This document shows positions 18,453 to 25,974 of a stretch of 64,000 nt of DNA, piece after piece. Position 1 is the stretch's first letter, and each line of letters begins with the position of its first letter. The position numbers were made by a program, and so were the translations under genes. The DNA lies in contig NZ_QFFJ01000002.1 in the NCBI RefSeq assembly GCF_003308995.1, forward strand, positions 2,604,001-2,668,000. Reading direction: 5' to 3'. Source of the stretch: Chitinophaga flava (GTDB lineage Bacteria > Bacteroidota > Bacteroidia > Chitinophagales > Chitinophagaceae). Under the pieces are notes generated by a model that was not told where the DNA came from, did no database searches, and saw only the letters and a list, made by a program, of their open reading frames with translations.

Positions 18453-19010
18453 TCAGCTATGGGAGCTACTATAAATTTGTGATTTTTCCTGGACAATTAT
18501 GGAGGAAGAACAGATAAGGGCACCGAAGAATAGGTTGGCCAATACGCTGTTCAGGAAAAAAGGTAGTCCTTCATAAAGGGTAAGTGTATATGCAGTCAAG
18601 GTTCTTTCCGGGTGTAGCCCCTGGTACATTATCCATACCATGGAGTTGGACAGCAGGAAATAAATAACTGATCCGGCTATAGCTGTCGGAAAAAAGCGCT
18701 TTGTTCCTTGTAGCAGGGTGGAGGTTAGTACTGGAGTGAGTACCAGCAGGAGGTAGTTCAGCAGCTGTCCTTCATAAATGCCCGGAATTGCCGACAATCC
18801 TGCATAATATAACCCATGATACAAGAGGTCTGAAGCAATTAAAGAAAAAGCAGCCACCCCATATGCGAGAAATTTGTTCCGGAATACTACAGGAAGAAAC
18901 AGGAACATGGCGATCTGTGGAGCAAATCCGGGGAGCCGGTAGGGAATAATTCTATATAGCATAGCAATTATGCTGATGATGATCAGGATGGAATAATTTC
19001 CTTTTTTCAT
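18453..19010 (-). CDS. DUF6580-family integral membrane protein
   Basis: 185 aa with five to six hydrophobic segments. The layout IIPYRLPGFAPQIAMFLFLP, then AFSLIASDLLYHGLYY, then IYFLLSNSMVWIMYQGLHP and EGLPFFLNSVLANLFFGAL matches what I remember of DUF6580 putative transport proteins, which resemble the substrate-binding subunits of ECF vitamin transporters. It is co-directional with both neighbours, 25 nt after the DUF3050 gene and 54 nt before the TonB-type receptor. Because the cluster has a B12-binding-type radical SAM enzyme, supply of a cobamide is one possible role, but nothing in the sequence fixes the substrate. Confidence 0.75.
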   Translation of the reverse strand: MKKGNYSILIIISIIAMLYRIIPYRLPGFAPQIAMFLFLPVVFRNKFLAYGVAAFSLIASDLLYHGLYYAGLSAIPGIYEGQLLNYLLLVLTPVLTSTLLQGTKRFFPTAIAGSVIYFLLSNSMVWIMYQGLHPERTLTAYTLTLYEGLPFFLNSVLANLFFGALICSSSIIVQEKSQIYSSSHS

Positions 19011-19035
19011 AACATTTTATTTCGGTGATGGCGGC

Positions 19036-19845
19036 TTATTGGTTAATACTATTGAAGGATGCGGGTTGCAACTGTTTGATTTGTTCTGCGACATCATTCC
19101 AGAGTTGTATCCTGCTTTGAAGCGATTTAATGACGGCCTCCTCTGCTTCCTGCCATTTCTGGGGGTCATTGCCACAGAGGGAGCTGGTCATTTCCACTGC
19201 AAGATGGGAGTGATGGCCACCATCTACTTCAATATGACGTTCCAGATAATATCTGAAAACAGAGATGCCATGGGTATTGTAATCGTTACTGATGTCATTC
19301 ACGATTGAGAGGAACATGTCAGGGATGAGGTCTTCCCGGCCAAAGGTGAACACAGCTGCCTGGATGTGTGGTTTGTTGGTGTTGATGGTAGCAAAGGTAT
19401 TTCTGACAAAGTCTCTGGCTCCAGCTGGTGCATTACTCCTGCTGAAAGCTGTTTCGAGATCTCCGGTGGTTTTCAGTATATCCAGAAACTGTAGTACAGG
19501 GGTGGTGTCTGCGTTGCTTTGCTGCATAGCATCGAGGTATAGCTCAAAGTGGCTTGCCCGCTTGCCATGCATGTCAATATCGGATTCTTCACCAGTCACG
19601 ATTTCGTTGATTAAGTAGCGGGTGTTGGCATCACCGGTTACCATCCAAGGAACTGTTACGCAGGTAAGGTTGCGTTGGAGGGCTTTCAATAATGACATAA
19701 AATCCCAAACGGCAAAAACGTGACTTTCCATAAACAGCCTGATACAGTTAATATCCCTGATATGTTTGTATACATCGTGGTTGACGATCTGTCTTTTATA
19801 GACGTCGATGTTGGCAGATAAGGTATCTAAGAATTTGTTTTCCAT
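19036..19845 (-). CDS. DUF3050 protein, heme-oxygenase-like fold
   Basis: 269 aa from the ATG at 19845. I prefer this start because it lies 11 nt after the radical SAM stop, while the longer frame overlaps it. The motifs are those of the DUF3050 family: FMESHVFAVWDFMSLLKALQ, NLTCVTVPWM, TRYLINEIVTGEESD, SHFELYLDAM, and a late ERHIEVDGGHHSHLA. The repeated His/Glu pattern fits the heme-oxygenase-like fold, in which several groups have become diiron oxygenases. The biochemical role of DUF3050 is not established. In this operon it is a likely second tailoring enzyme for the precursor peptide, which is inference from context. Confidence 0.85.
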   Translation of the reverse strand: MENKFLDTLSANIDVYKRQIVNHDVYKHIRDINCIRLFMESHVFAVWDFMSLLKALQRNLTCVTVPWMVTGDANTRYLINEIVTGEESDIDMHGKRASHFELYLDAMQQSNADTTPVLQFLDILKTTGDLETAFSRSNAPAGARDFVRNTFATINTNKPHIQAAVFTFGREDLIPDMFLSIVNDISNDYNTHGISVFRYYLERHIEVDGGHHSHLAVEMTSSLCGNDPQKWQEAEEAVIKSLQSRIQLWNDVAEQIKQLQPASFNSINQ

Positions 19846-19856
19846 TTTTTGGGAAT

Positions 19857-21794
19857 TTATTGTTCGATGACTAAATCGAGAGATATCGGTAATTGAAAGC
19901 AAACTTCATTATAGGAGAAGTTCAGCGTGTAGCCGTATATGTTACCTATAGGCACGGTAGTAGGCTCTTTTTCGGTTACTACTCTCCACCAGTTGGACTT
20001 AAATTGCTCGGAAGTGAAGGATAGTTCAGCCATCTTTTGCTGGATCTCTCCATATATTGATTCCAGGTTTACAGGAAAGAACTGCATTTCCACACCCGAA
20101 GTATCCCCGGTAATTTCCGTGATAGGTATATCGTCTGCAGAACCGTATCTGGAGCAATACAGGAGTGCCAGTTCCCTCAGTGCAGGGTTAAATTTTCCGA
20201 CAGACAGGTGATCAACGCCAATGTCCTGTATTTCCTGGGCAAAGGCAGGCGTTTCGTCCATGGTTAATCCTCTTTCTACATCAAATTCGTAATAGATGGC
20301 AAAGTCTTCTTCCTCTTTTATCCTGGGCTTCAGCTCCATTTTATCCCATGCGGCATCTTTTACCAGCATGAAGTTAGATACTGCTATGGCCGATCCTACA
20401 TTGCCCATAGAGGGTTTGTTACGTTTCAGGAAGTCTACTATAGTCAGGGCTTCTTCACGGGTTTCGGAAGGGTACCCTACTATGAAGTTCAGGGAATTGG
20501 TGATCCCGTTGATAGACGACCATTTGAGCAGGTCTTCCGCATAATCCAGGTCAGTGAATTTGTTCATGGCCGCCTGGATTCTGTCGGTAACGCTGTCGAG
20601 TCCCCAGATAAGTCGTTTACATCCACCCGCACTGAGCTTTTCAAAGGTTTCCTGTTTCCATGCCTTGTGTAGTCTGCCAAAAATCATCCAGTTGATATCC
20701 ACCTTCATTTCTTTCAGGGCAGTAGCCAGTTCTTCGCCAAATTTTGGGACAAGGTCTTCGTCAACAAAATAAAAGTGCCTGCTGCCATATTTCTCGGAAA
20801 TTACTTTCAGGTGGTTAGCAGCGGCTGTTGCATCGCCGTAGCGGTAATCTCCATATGTTTTGTAGTGATTGCAATAAAAACATTTGGCATAACTACAGCC
20901 GATCGTTAATTCAAAAGGAAGTAATCTTTCAGGCGCAAGATAGTCATCGAGCGGAAGGTCGCTGAAGTCCGGACATAGGTCAGAGAACTTGTCTGGCATG
21001 GTGAATGGTTTGTTTGCAAGTGCATCCAGCATGTCGCAGAATTTCGCGGCGTTGGCGAATGGAAAATAGGAATCAAATATTTTTGAGAATACAGGATGGT
21101 TAGGGAGTTCATGTTTCAGACGGGTTACCATTCCTCCTCCTGCAACCATCAGGCCATTCCATGTTTTACGCAGGTAGTTGGCGAGGGTAAAACCAGGGAT
21201 CAACTGTTCGTCCATGGAGAAGGTGATAGCAATAGCATCCGGTTTAAATGAATTTATTTCCTCATCAATCCACGCAGGAAACATGTCCAGGAAAGGGTTT
21301 TCAGCCTTGTCTTCACAGGCTTCGAGTATTTCAGCGCTTCTGCTGACACCATACTTCATTCTGAATCTGGATATGCCAATGTCGGTAAACCCGTAGTTGG
21401 ATGAAAACAGTTCCAGTGATTCTTCCAGTATTTTCAATGCAAATTTGTACTTCCCGAAATCATAAAACTGTTCACCATTGAATATTTTAAGTGCGAGTTC
21501 AATATTGTCAATAATGTACTGGGACCGTATCAATGCAGAGGATTTTCGTGCAAACAGTACCAGTTCTCCATTGGTGAATTCGTTTTTTTGCTTGTACAGA
21601 TCAATTTCTTCTCTTAGTTTTAACTGTGCCTTTTCCAGCGTAGACCGGTTCAGCACATGCAGATAAAACTTTAGATTTAAATCGATGATTTTACAGTGAT
21701 GGCCTCTTCTCGTTAATTCTTGTTTTACAAGTGGCAAGGCTAGGTGCGGCATAAATGCTCTCACCTGAGGAGGGTAGATGAGTAAAATGTTCAT
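19857..21794 (-). CDS. B12-binding-type radical SAM enzyme with CX4CX2C motif
   Basis: 645 aa from the ATG at 21794, chosen because it overlaps the upstream stop as ATGA and starts directly with MNILLIYPPQ. The N-terminal domain (about 1-265) has the look of a cobalamin-binding Rossmann domain (NILLIYPP, DAIAITFSMDEQLIPGF, LMVAGGGMV) with a long helical insert. The radical SAM domain begins near 290. The cluster motif is GCSYAKCFYC, that is Cys300, Cys305 and Cys308, a CX4CX2C spacing where the standard is CX3CX2C. Later parts are HFYFVDEDL, KRLIWGLDSVTDR and NFIVGYPSETREEAL. A C-terminal region (about 500-645) shows no known domain. It is the likely core modifying enzyme of the RiPP operon. 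Confidence 0.88.
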   Translation of the reverse strand: MNILLIYPPQVRAFMPHLALPLVKQELTRRGHHCKIIDLNLKFYLHVLNRSTLEKAQLKLREEIDLYKQKNEFTNGELVLFARKSSALIRSQYIIDNIELALKIFNGEQFYDFGKYKFALKILEESLELFSSNYGFTDIGISRFRMKYGVSRSAEILEACEDKAENPFLDMFPAWIDEEINSFKPDAIAITFSMDEQLIPGFTLANYLRKTWNGLMVAGGGMVTRLKHELPNHPVFSKIFDSYFPFANAAKFCDMLDALANKPFTMPDKFSDLCPDFSDLPLDDYLAPERLLPFELTIGCSYAKCFYCNHYKTYGDYRYGDATAAANHLKVISEKYGSRHFYFVDEDLVPKFGEELATALKEMKVDINWMIFGRLHKAWKQETFEKLSAGGCKRLIWGLDSVTDRIQAAMNKFTDLDYAEDLLKWSSINGITNSLNFIVGYPSETREEALTIVDFLKRNKPSMGNVGSAIAVSNFMLVKDAAWDKMELKPRIKEEEDFAIYYEFDVERGLTMDETPAFAQEIQDIGVDHLSVGKFNPALRELALLYCSRYGSADDIPITEITGDTSGVEMQFFPVNLESIYGEIQQKMAELSFTSEQFKSNWWRVVTEKEPTTVPIGNIYGYTLNFSYNEVCFQLPISLDLVIEQ

Positions 21795-22513
21795 AAGATC
21801 TGATTTTTGAAGAGATTTATCAACCATTTATTACCAAAAAGTTCATCGTATATCGTGTTTTCTTCTTCATGCAGGTTAATAAGTGTTGATTTGTATTGCT
21901 GTATGTATAGGTCGTAAGAGGCCTCTGGAAGCGTAGCGCTGTTGTTTTGCAGGTCAAACCACCATTGTATATGCCGCTGTGCATTTTCGAGCGATTTGTT
22001 GATAATACTGGCGCTGATTTCGAAGGAAGACCTGATACCCAGGAAATTGTTGGAATTAGTATCTGTATATATTGGAGAATCTACGTTTTCCTTTATCTCC
22101 CTGATATGGGAAAGCGTATCTGTAGTGAGATGCCCGTTGTCCCTGAATCCCAAAATGATACTAAAAGTGCGCGCATCCAGTTTGAAGTTGAGATTCATGG
22201 ATAAGGCGGGCACTAAAGGGTTGTGTGGGAAAGCAAGACAGGCAACAATATTAGAGGCGTATTTATAAGAACCCTGTAGTACGAACCAGTTAAAGGTTCC
22301 GTATTTGTCTGAGCTCCACCGGTAGTAATTATAAACAACGGGGTAGTAGTCATTATCGAGTTCCACCATTTTTCCGTCATTCATATGTGATGCAAGATCA
22401 TAACCATAGTCTGCCAGCAGGGGCAGCAGGGTCTGTTCATATAGAGATATTGAACCACTGATAAAGGTATCAGCATGTTGTTGAATATCATCTAAATCTC
22501 TTTTTGCATCCAT
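21791..22513 (-). CDS. Unrecognised 240-aa protein in the RiPP operon
   Basis: I do not recognise this family. The protein is soluble, rich in aromatic and Asn/Asp residues, with predicted helices at both ends (MDAKRDLDDIQQHADTFI at the start, NTIYDELFGNKWLINLFKNQ at the end) and a beta-rich centre (YYPVVYNYYRWSSDKYGTFN, SMNLNFKLDARTFSIILGF). There are no Cys motifs, so it is not an iron-sulfur enzyme. It overlaps the GNAT gene by 22 nt and the radical SAM gene by 4 nt, so it is tightly coupled in expression to the radical SAM enzyme. A role as partner or precursor-binding subunit is possible but not shown. Confidence 0.8.
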   Translation of the reverse strand: MDAKRDLDDIQQHADTFISGSISLYEQTLLPLLADYGYDLASHMNDGKMVELDNDYYPVVYNYYRWSSDKYGTFNWFVLQGSYKYASNIVACLAFPHNPLVPALSMNLNFKLDARTFSIILGFRDNGHLTTDTLSHIREIKENVDSPIYTDTNSNNFLGIRSSFEISASIINKSLENAQRHIQWWFDLQNNSATLPEASYDLYIQQYKSTLINLHEEENTIYDELFGNKWLINLFKNQIL

Positions 22514-22971
22514 ATCATACTTATTTTTTGCTGATCAATTGAACCTATATCTTTAAAATCACCACATTTTTTAAATCCCAGTTTCTTATGAAATCTGATA
22601 CTTGCTTTGTTCAGGGAGGAAATATTTACCAGGATATTTTTGTATCCTTTTTTCTGCAGTTCGTTGTGTAATCGCGTAAACAATTCGCTGCCATAACCCT
22701 TGCCGGTATATCCGGGTGAAAGGAAGTAAGTTAGTTTGATGGTATGTCTGAATAGTATTTCATGCCTGAAGGGGTAAGCAATGCCAAATCCAACTATTGC
22801 TTTCTTATCTTTAATAATAAATCCTGCATACTTTATTCCGTATGCAACCAGCTCTGCTGCTTCTTCATCAGACATTTCCTGTCCGGAAAAAGTAAATGCA
22901 CTGTTATTAACGTAATGATTATAGATTCTTTTTACAGCGCTGGAATGGGATGTCTTAATTTGGGTGATCAT
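22492..22971 (-). CDS. GNAT-family N-acetyltransferase
   Basis: 159 aa with the full GNAT layout: an N-terminal strand and helices (QIKTSHSSAVKRIYNHYVNN), the segment KAIVGFGIAYPFRH, the acetyl-CoA loop SPGYTGKGYGSELFTRLHNE (pattern RxxGxG/A with Lys), then ILVNISSLNKASIRFHKKLGFKKCG. It resembles the phosphinothricin/amino-acid acetyltransferase branch. It is the second gene of the RiPP operon, 38 nt after the precursor, and overlaps the next gene by 22 nt. It may acylate the peptide (N-terminus, Lys or Thr) or protect the producer. Position favours a role on the peptide. Confidence 0.92.
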   Translation of the reverse strand: MITQIKTSHSSAVKRIYNHYVNNSAFTFSGQEMSDEEAAELVAYGIKYAGFIIKDKKAIVGFGIAYPFRHEILFRHTIKLTYFLSPGYTGKGYGSELFTRLHNELQKKGYKNILVNISSLNKASIRFHKKLGFKKCGDFKDIGSIDQQKISMIWMQKEI

Positions 22972-23009
22972 TATTATGTTTTTTAGAAACTACCTCACCT
23001 GATTAACAT

Positions 23010-23309
23010 TTATTTGTCCATATCGCCAGGTTGCTGTCCTAAGTAGCCCCTGTTGTCGATCTGTGTAGACGAAACGGTAGTAGTGGCAGTTCCACCGATT
23101 AATAATTCAGCTTCAGCGTCTCCGATTTCAGAGAATCTAAAGAAACCATTATCTGTTGCAATACCATCAGGCTGTAACACACCTCTGCGTGTTTGATTGC
23201 CTACTGATAGTTCAACTTCTTTATTGAAAATTGCTCCGGTATGGATTCCTAAAACCGGAACAGAGATATTTCCATTACTAATTTTGGCATTGAAAATTGC
23301 TTGTTTCAT
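23010..23309 (-). CDS. Candidate RiPP precursor peptide with double-glycine leader
   Basis: 99 aa, first gene of the operon. Residues 61-73 read EIGDAEAELLIGG. Gly72-Gly73 with Leu at -4, Glu at -8 and Ile at -12 fit the consensus of leaders cut by C39 exporters, and such an exporter closes this operon. The predicted core is 74-99, with Thr at 74 and 76-78, Ser-Ser-Thr at 80-82, then QIDNRGYLGQQPGDMDK. It has no Cys, so lanthionine or thioether chemistry is excluded. Targets for the radical SAM enzyme could be Tyr89, Asn86, Asp85, Thr or Pro94. The 73-residue leader is unusually long and beta-like, unlike Nif11 or nitrile-hydratase leaders. That it is a precursor is inference from size, position and the GG motif. 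Confidence 0.7.
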   Translation of the reverse strand: MKQAIFNAKISNGNISVPVLGIHTGAIFNKEVELSVGNQTRRGVLQPDGIATDNGFFRFSEIGDAEAELLIGGTATTTVSSTQIDNRGYLGQQPGDMDK

Positions 23310-23645
23310 GATATTTGATTTTAAATTGTTATGACTTAATCACTTAAATGCTAATCCTGTGAGGTAGTTACAGCGTTAATGTGATGCCTTTTTATTCATG
23401 CAGATGTTGTTTTATAGGCTGAGGGATAGTATGTGTTGGATAGTTTGAGAGTTTTTTTAAGATGAGTAATATCGAACATCTTATTGGGGTCTTCTGTATA
23501 TTAAAGGTTGAACACATGGTGGACAAACAAATAATTTTATACCAATTGACCTACTACCAAATTTTTGAATAATTATTGAATTATGCAACGTAGAAATTAC
23601 TGTATTTGTGGGGTATAAACAGGGTTTTTCTGCGGGAAACCGCAA
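23310..23645. other. Regulatory spacer upstream of the RiPP operon
   Basis: 336 nt of AT-rich DNA between the precursor gene and the response regulator gene, both on the minus strand. It should hold the operon promoter. I found no clean TTG/TAnnTTTG pair on the minus strand; CAAATTTT near 23558 is one base off the expected CAAAnnTA. I see no cobalamin riboswitch. Confidence 0.4.
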
Positions 23646-24374
23646 TTAGTCATTTTTTCTGCGAAAGAGGCTGTCAGTTTCACATTTCCCTGATCGGAAG
23701 ATAGAACAGGAAGTAGCGCAGACTCCATTTTCATAGGCAAACCTGACTATATCAACCCGGTGTCGCAGAGAGAGCTTTTTCAAGAGCTGTGAAATGTTGG
23801 ATTCGATTGTCCTCAGGCTAAGATGCTGATCAGTGGCGATTTCCTTATTACTGCTGCCATTGCTGATTGCTTCAATTATTTTGATTTCCAGCCCGGAGAG
23901 ATTCGTCTGAGAGTTCTTTTTATATAAGGGTTCTAAGTACATGTATTCTTCCCAATCAAACAACTGTATATCTGTTGTGCCACTATTCCGACTTAAGGAT
24001 TCCAGTCCATTGCAAATAGATAACTCATTTTTGGGGCAATACATGGATACATCTATTTTTTTCATGATAGGGTAAAGGTCCTTTTGAAACAAGGCGCTAT
24101 AGACCATAAATTGAATGTTGGCGCTATGCTGCCTGATAACTTGCAAGGCTTCAATACCATTGATACCTTCCAGAAATAGATCAGAAATAACTATGTCTGC
24201 CTGATCTCCGTATTTCCCAAATTGATGGAGCAGGGCAAAGCCATTTTCGGCACAGGAAAGCAGATTGTATTTGCCGGAAAGGTTGATGTCGTGTATGATT
24301 TTTTGTCTCAGTAACCGGTCGGAGCAAACAAGAATAACATTATAACCGGATTTGTTGGATGCCGTTTTCTTCAT
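23646..24374 (-). CDS. NarL/LuxR-type response regulator
   Basis: 242 aa. A receiver-like domain at about 10-125 has phospho-acceptor Asp65 (IVISDLFLEGINGIEAL), but the usual paired acidic residues near the start are replaced by VCSDR, so phosphorylation may be altered. The LuxR-type helix-turn-helix is at about 155-220 (LSGLEIKIIEAISNGSSNKE, then LSLRTIESNISQLLKKLSLR). The tail is unusual, with three Cys in CATSCSIFRSGKC. It lies 336 nt upstream of the RiPP operon in the same direction and is the best candidate for its regulator. No histidine kinase is adjacent. Confidence 0.88.
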   Translation of the reverse strand: MKKTASNKSGYNVILVCSDRLLRQKIIHDINLSGKYNLLSCAENGFALLHQFGKYGDQADIVISDLFLEGINGIEALQVIRQHSANIQFMVYSALFQKDLYPIMKKIDVSMYCPKNELSICNGLESLSRNSGTTDIQLFDWEEYMYLEPLYKKNSQTNLSGLEIKIIEAISNGSSNKEIATDQHLSLRTIESNISQLLKKLSLRHRVDIVRFAYENGVCATSCSIFRSGKCETDSLFRRKND

Positions 24375-25227
24375 TATCTACTTTTAGGTTAAGCGGGAAT
24401 AGCGGGTATGTGCTGCTTACAGTTTATTTTACTCAGGTTCAGATAAATCTCATCATCATAATGGGGTAGCCAGTGCCAGAGGGTTCAGGATTTTGCTGTA
24501 ATAATAGTGCCTGCCAGATTCTAAGATTTTTGCATTATACGGAATTTTATTCAATATTAATTTTTGTTAATAATTGCAGAAAAGTGAGAAAAAATGCGTA
24601 TGTAATTCCCTGAAATTCCCACTATCGTAATCAGTGGTTTGGCTTCTTCTTTCGCTGTATTGTATTTCTCTTTCCTACTTTCTCGCTTCCTTCAAGGGAA
24701 TGATTCCTTAGCTCAGTTGGTAGAGCAATACACTTTTAATGGGTCCTGGGTTCGGGTTTCAGCGGGATAACAGATAGCTTCTAAAATCTGCGCTTGTTAT
24801 AGTGCACACAGAAGTTTAGATAAGGTAAGTAATCCATACAAACGAAATATATGATGTTCGCAATATCTATTTATTGTTTCCTCATATATCTACCAGTTAA
24901 TGAACATGGAAAGTTTGATATATAGCCTTTCCCTAAAACTGAAAAGTATTTATATCAGTAATATTTTGTGTTGCCTGTTTTTTCCTCCAGCTGGAGTAAG
25001 TCGCTAATCAATAAATAGCGTGAGGAAAGACACGATTGAAAAAATGCAAGATATCAAGTGACGATAGTTGTGACCAGAAGGTTTCCTTCACAATTTTTTA
25101 ACTGTGGTTATACTGCATCATGGATTTATAATTTTATTCGAGTTCATCCATCTATATTATTTCAAGATCTGTGGCCAACATATAGTTTACTGTAACATAA
25201 ATAATAACCCTTAACCCAAGAACAATT
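24375..25227. other. Spacer holding a broken tRNA gene
   Basis: No protein gene is supported. The only recognisable item is the tRNA-Lys-like sequence at 24702-24772. The rest is AT-rich, with no hairpin or promoter that I trust. Confidence 0.45.
24702..24772 (+). pseudogene. Degenerate tRNA-Lys (anticodon TTT) gene
   Basis: The D arm TA-GCTC-AGTTGGTA-GAGC, the anticodon loop CTTTTAA and the segment GGGTCCTGGGTTCG match a Bacteroidota tRNA-Lys. About five bases after the anticodon loop are missing, compared with the usual TGTATGGGTC, so the anticodon stem ATACA has no partner. The T loop is TTCGGGT with a weak T stem (CTGGG/TTCAG). The acceptor strands GATTCCT and CGGGATA pair only in their middle. 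It should not give a functional tRNA and is best read as a pseudogene, perhaps left by integration and excision of an element. Confidence 0.7.
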
Positions 25228-25815
25228 ATGAAAAATTTTATCAGACGGACATCGTGCCTTGCTATCCTGGCCGCTATACTGTTATTTCAATCATGTAAAA
25301 AAGATGATCAGCTGGTTGTAAAGGAGGAGATTAAAGCATCTACTACAGCCATTAGTAAATCCCAAAAGCTTTTGCCTGCGCCACCAATTCCTGATGGTAT
25401 TTACAAAATACGAAACTACAATAGCAGTAAAGTATTGGAAATTTCGGAAAGACCAGGCACCAATGGTACTCCTATACAACAATGGACTGATTATGGTGCC
25501 GCTTATCAGAAATGGGAATTCCGTGACCTGGGTAATGGTTATTACCGGATCAAGAGTGTTTACAGTGATAAAGTGATGGATGTGAACAGGAGTTCAATGA
25601 ATGATGGAGCCTGGGTTCATCAATGGACCTGGGATAATGGAATCGTTCAACAGTGGGCACTTATTTCTTTGGGAAATGGACGTTATCTGTTACAAAATGG
25701 GAATAGTGGTAAAGTGCTGGATATAGCGGGAGGCTCTATAGAAAATGGTATACAGGCAAATCAAAATACCAGGAACAATGGTTGGAGCCAACAATGGTCT
25801 ATTGAACCAGCCTGA
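25228..25815 (+). CDS. Ricin-type beta-trefoil lectin lipoprotein
   Basis: 195 aa. Lipoprotein signal with Cys23 (LLFQSCKKDD), a linker to about residue 52, then one ricin B/CBM13-type trefoil at about 55-193. Three repeats are visible, each with a [KR]VLEI/VMDV/VLDI strand and a QxW element: QQWTDYGAAYQKWEF, HQWTWDNGIVQQWAL and ANQNTRNNGWSQQWSI. Such domains bind sugars such as galactose or xylan. No catalytic domain is attached, so it is probably a surface glycan-binding lipoprotein. It is monocistronic with a strong terminator downstream. Confidence 0.92.
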   Translation: MKNFIRRTSCLAILAAILLFQSCKKDDQLVVKEEIKASTTAISKSQKLLPAPPIPDGIYKIRNYNSSKVLEISERPGTNGTPIQQWTDYGAAYQKWEFRDLGNGYYRIKSVYSDKVMDVNRSSMNDGAWVHQWTWDNGIVQQWALISLGNGRYLLQNGNSGKVLDIAGGSIENGIQANQNTRNNGWSQQWSIEPA

Positions 25816-25877
25816 TGTATGGTGGTTTGATTGCCTTTCGGTAATATTTAAGTAGGCAATCATATTAGCAAAGAGAG

Positions 25878-25905
25878 GGTGTCTCAAAAGTAATTTTGAG
25901 ACACC
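25878..25905 (+). terminator. Strong rho-independent terminator
   Basis: GGTGTCTCAAAA (25878-25889) and TTTTGAGACACC (25894-25905) pair perfectly around GTAA and are followed by TTATTTTTTT. It ends the lectin transcript 62 nt after the stop codon. Confidence 0.85.
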
Positions 25906-25974
25906 TTATTTTTTTGGGAAAAAGGGGCTGAGTTATTCAGGTAATCACGAACAGGCTCACCGATAATTTTCAAA

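Noticed and set aside
23310..23645. Cobalamin riboswitch or a second precursor gene upstream of the RiPP operon
   Set aside because: I could not find a B12-box-like sequence or a short frame with a GG motif in this spacer.
24702..24772. Functional tRNA-Lys
   Set aside because: The 3' half of the anticodon stem is missing and the acceptor strands mismatch at both ends.
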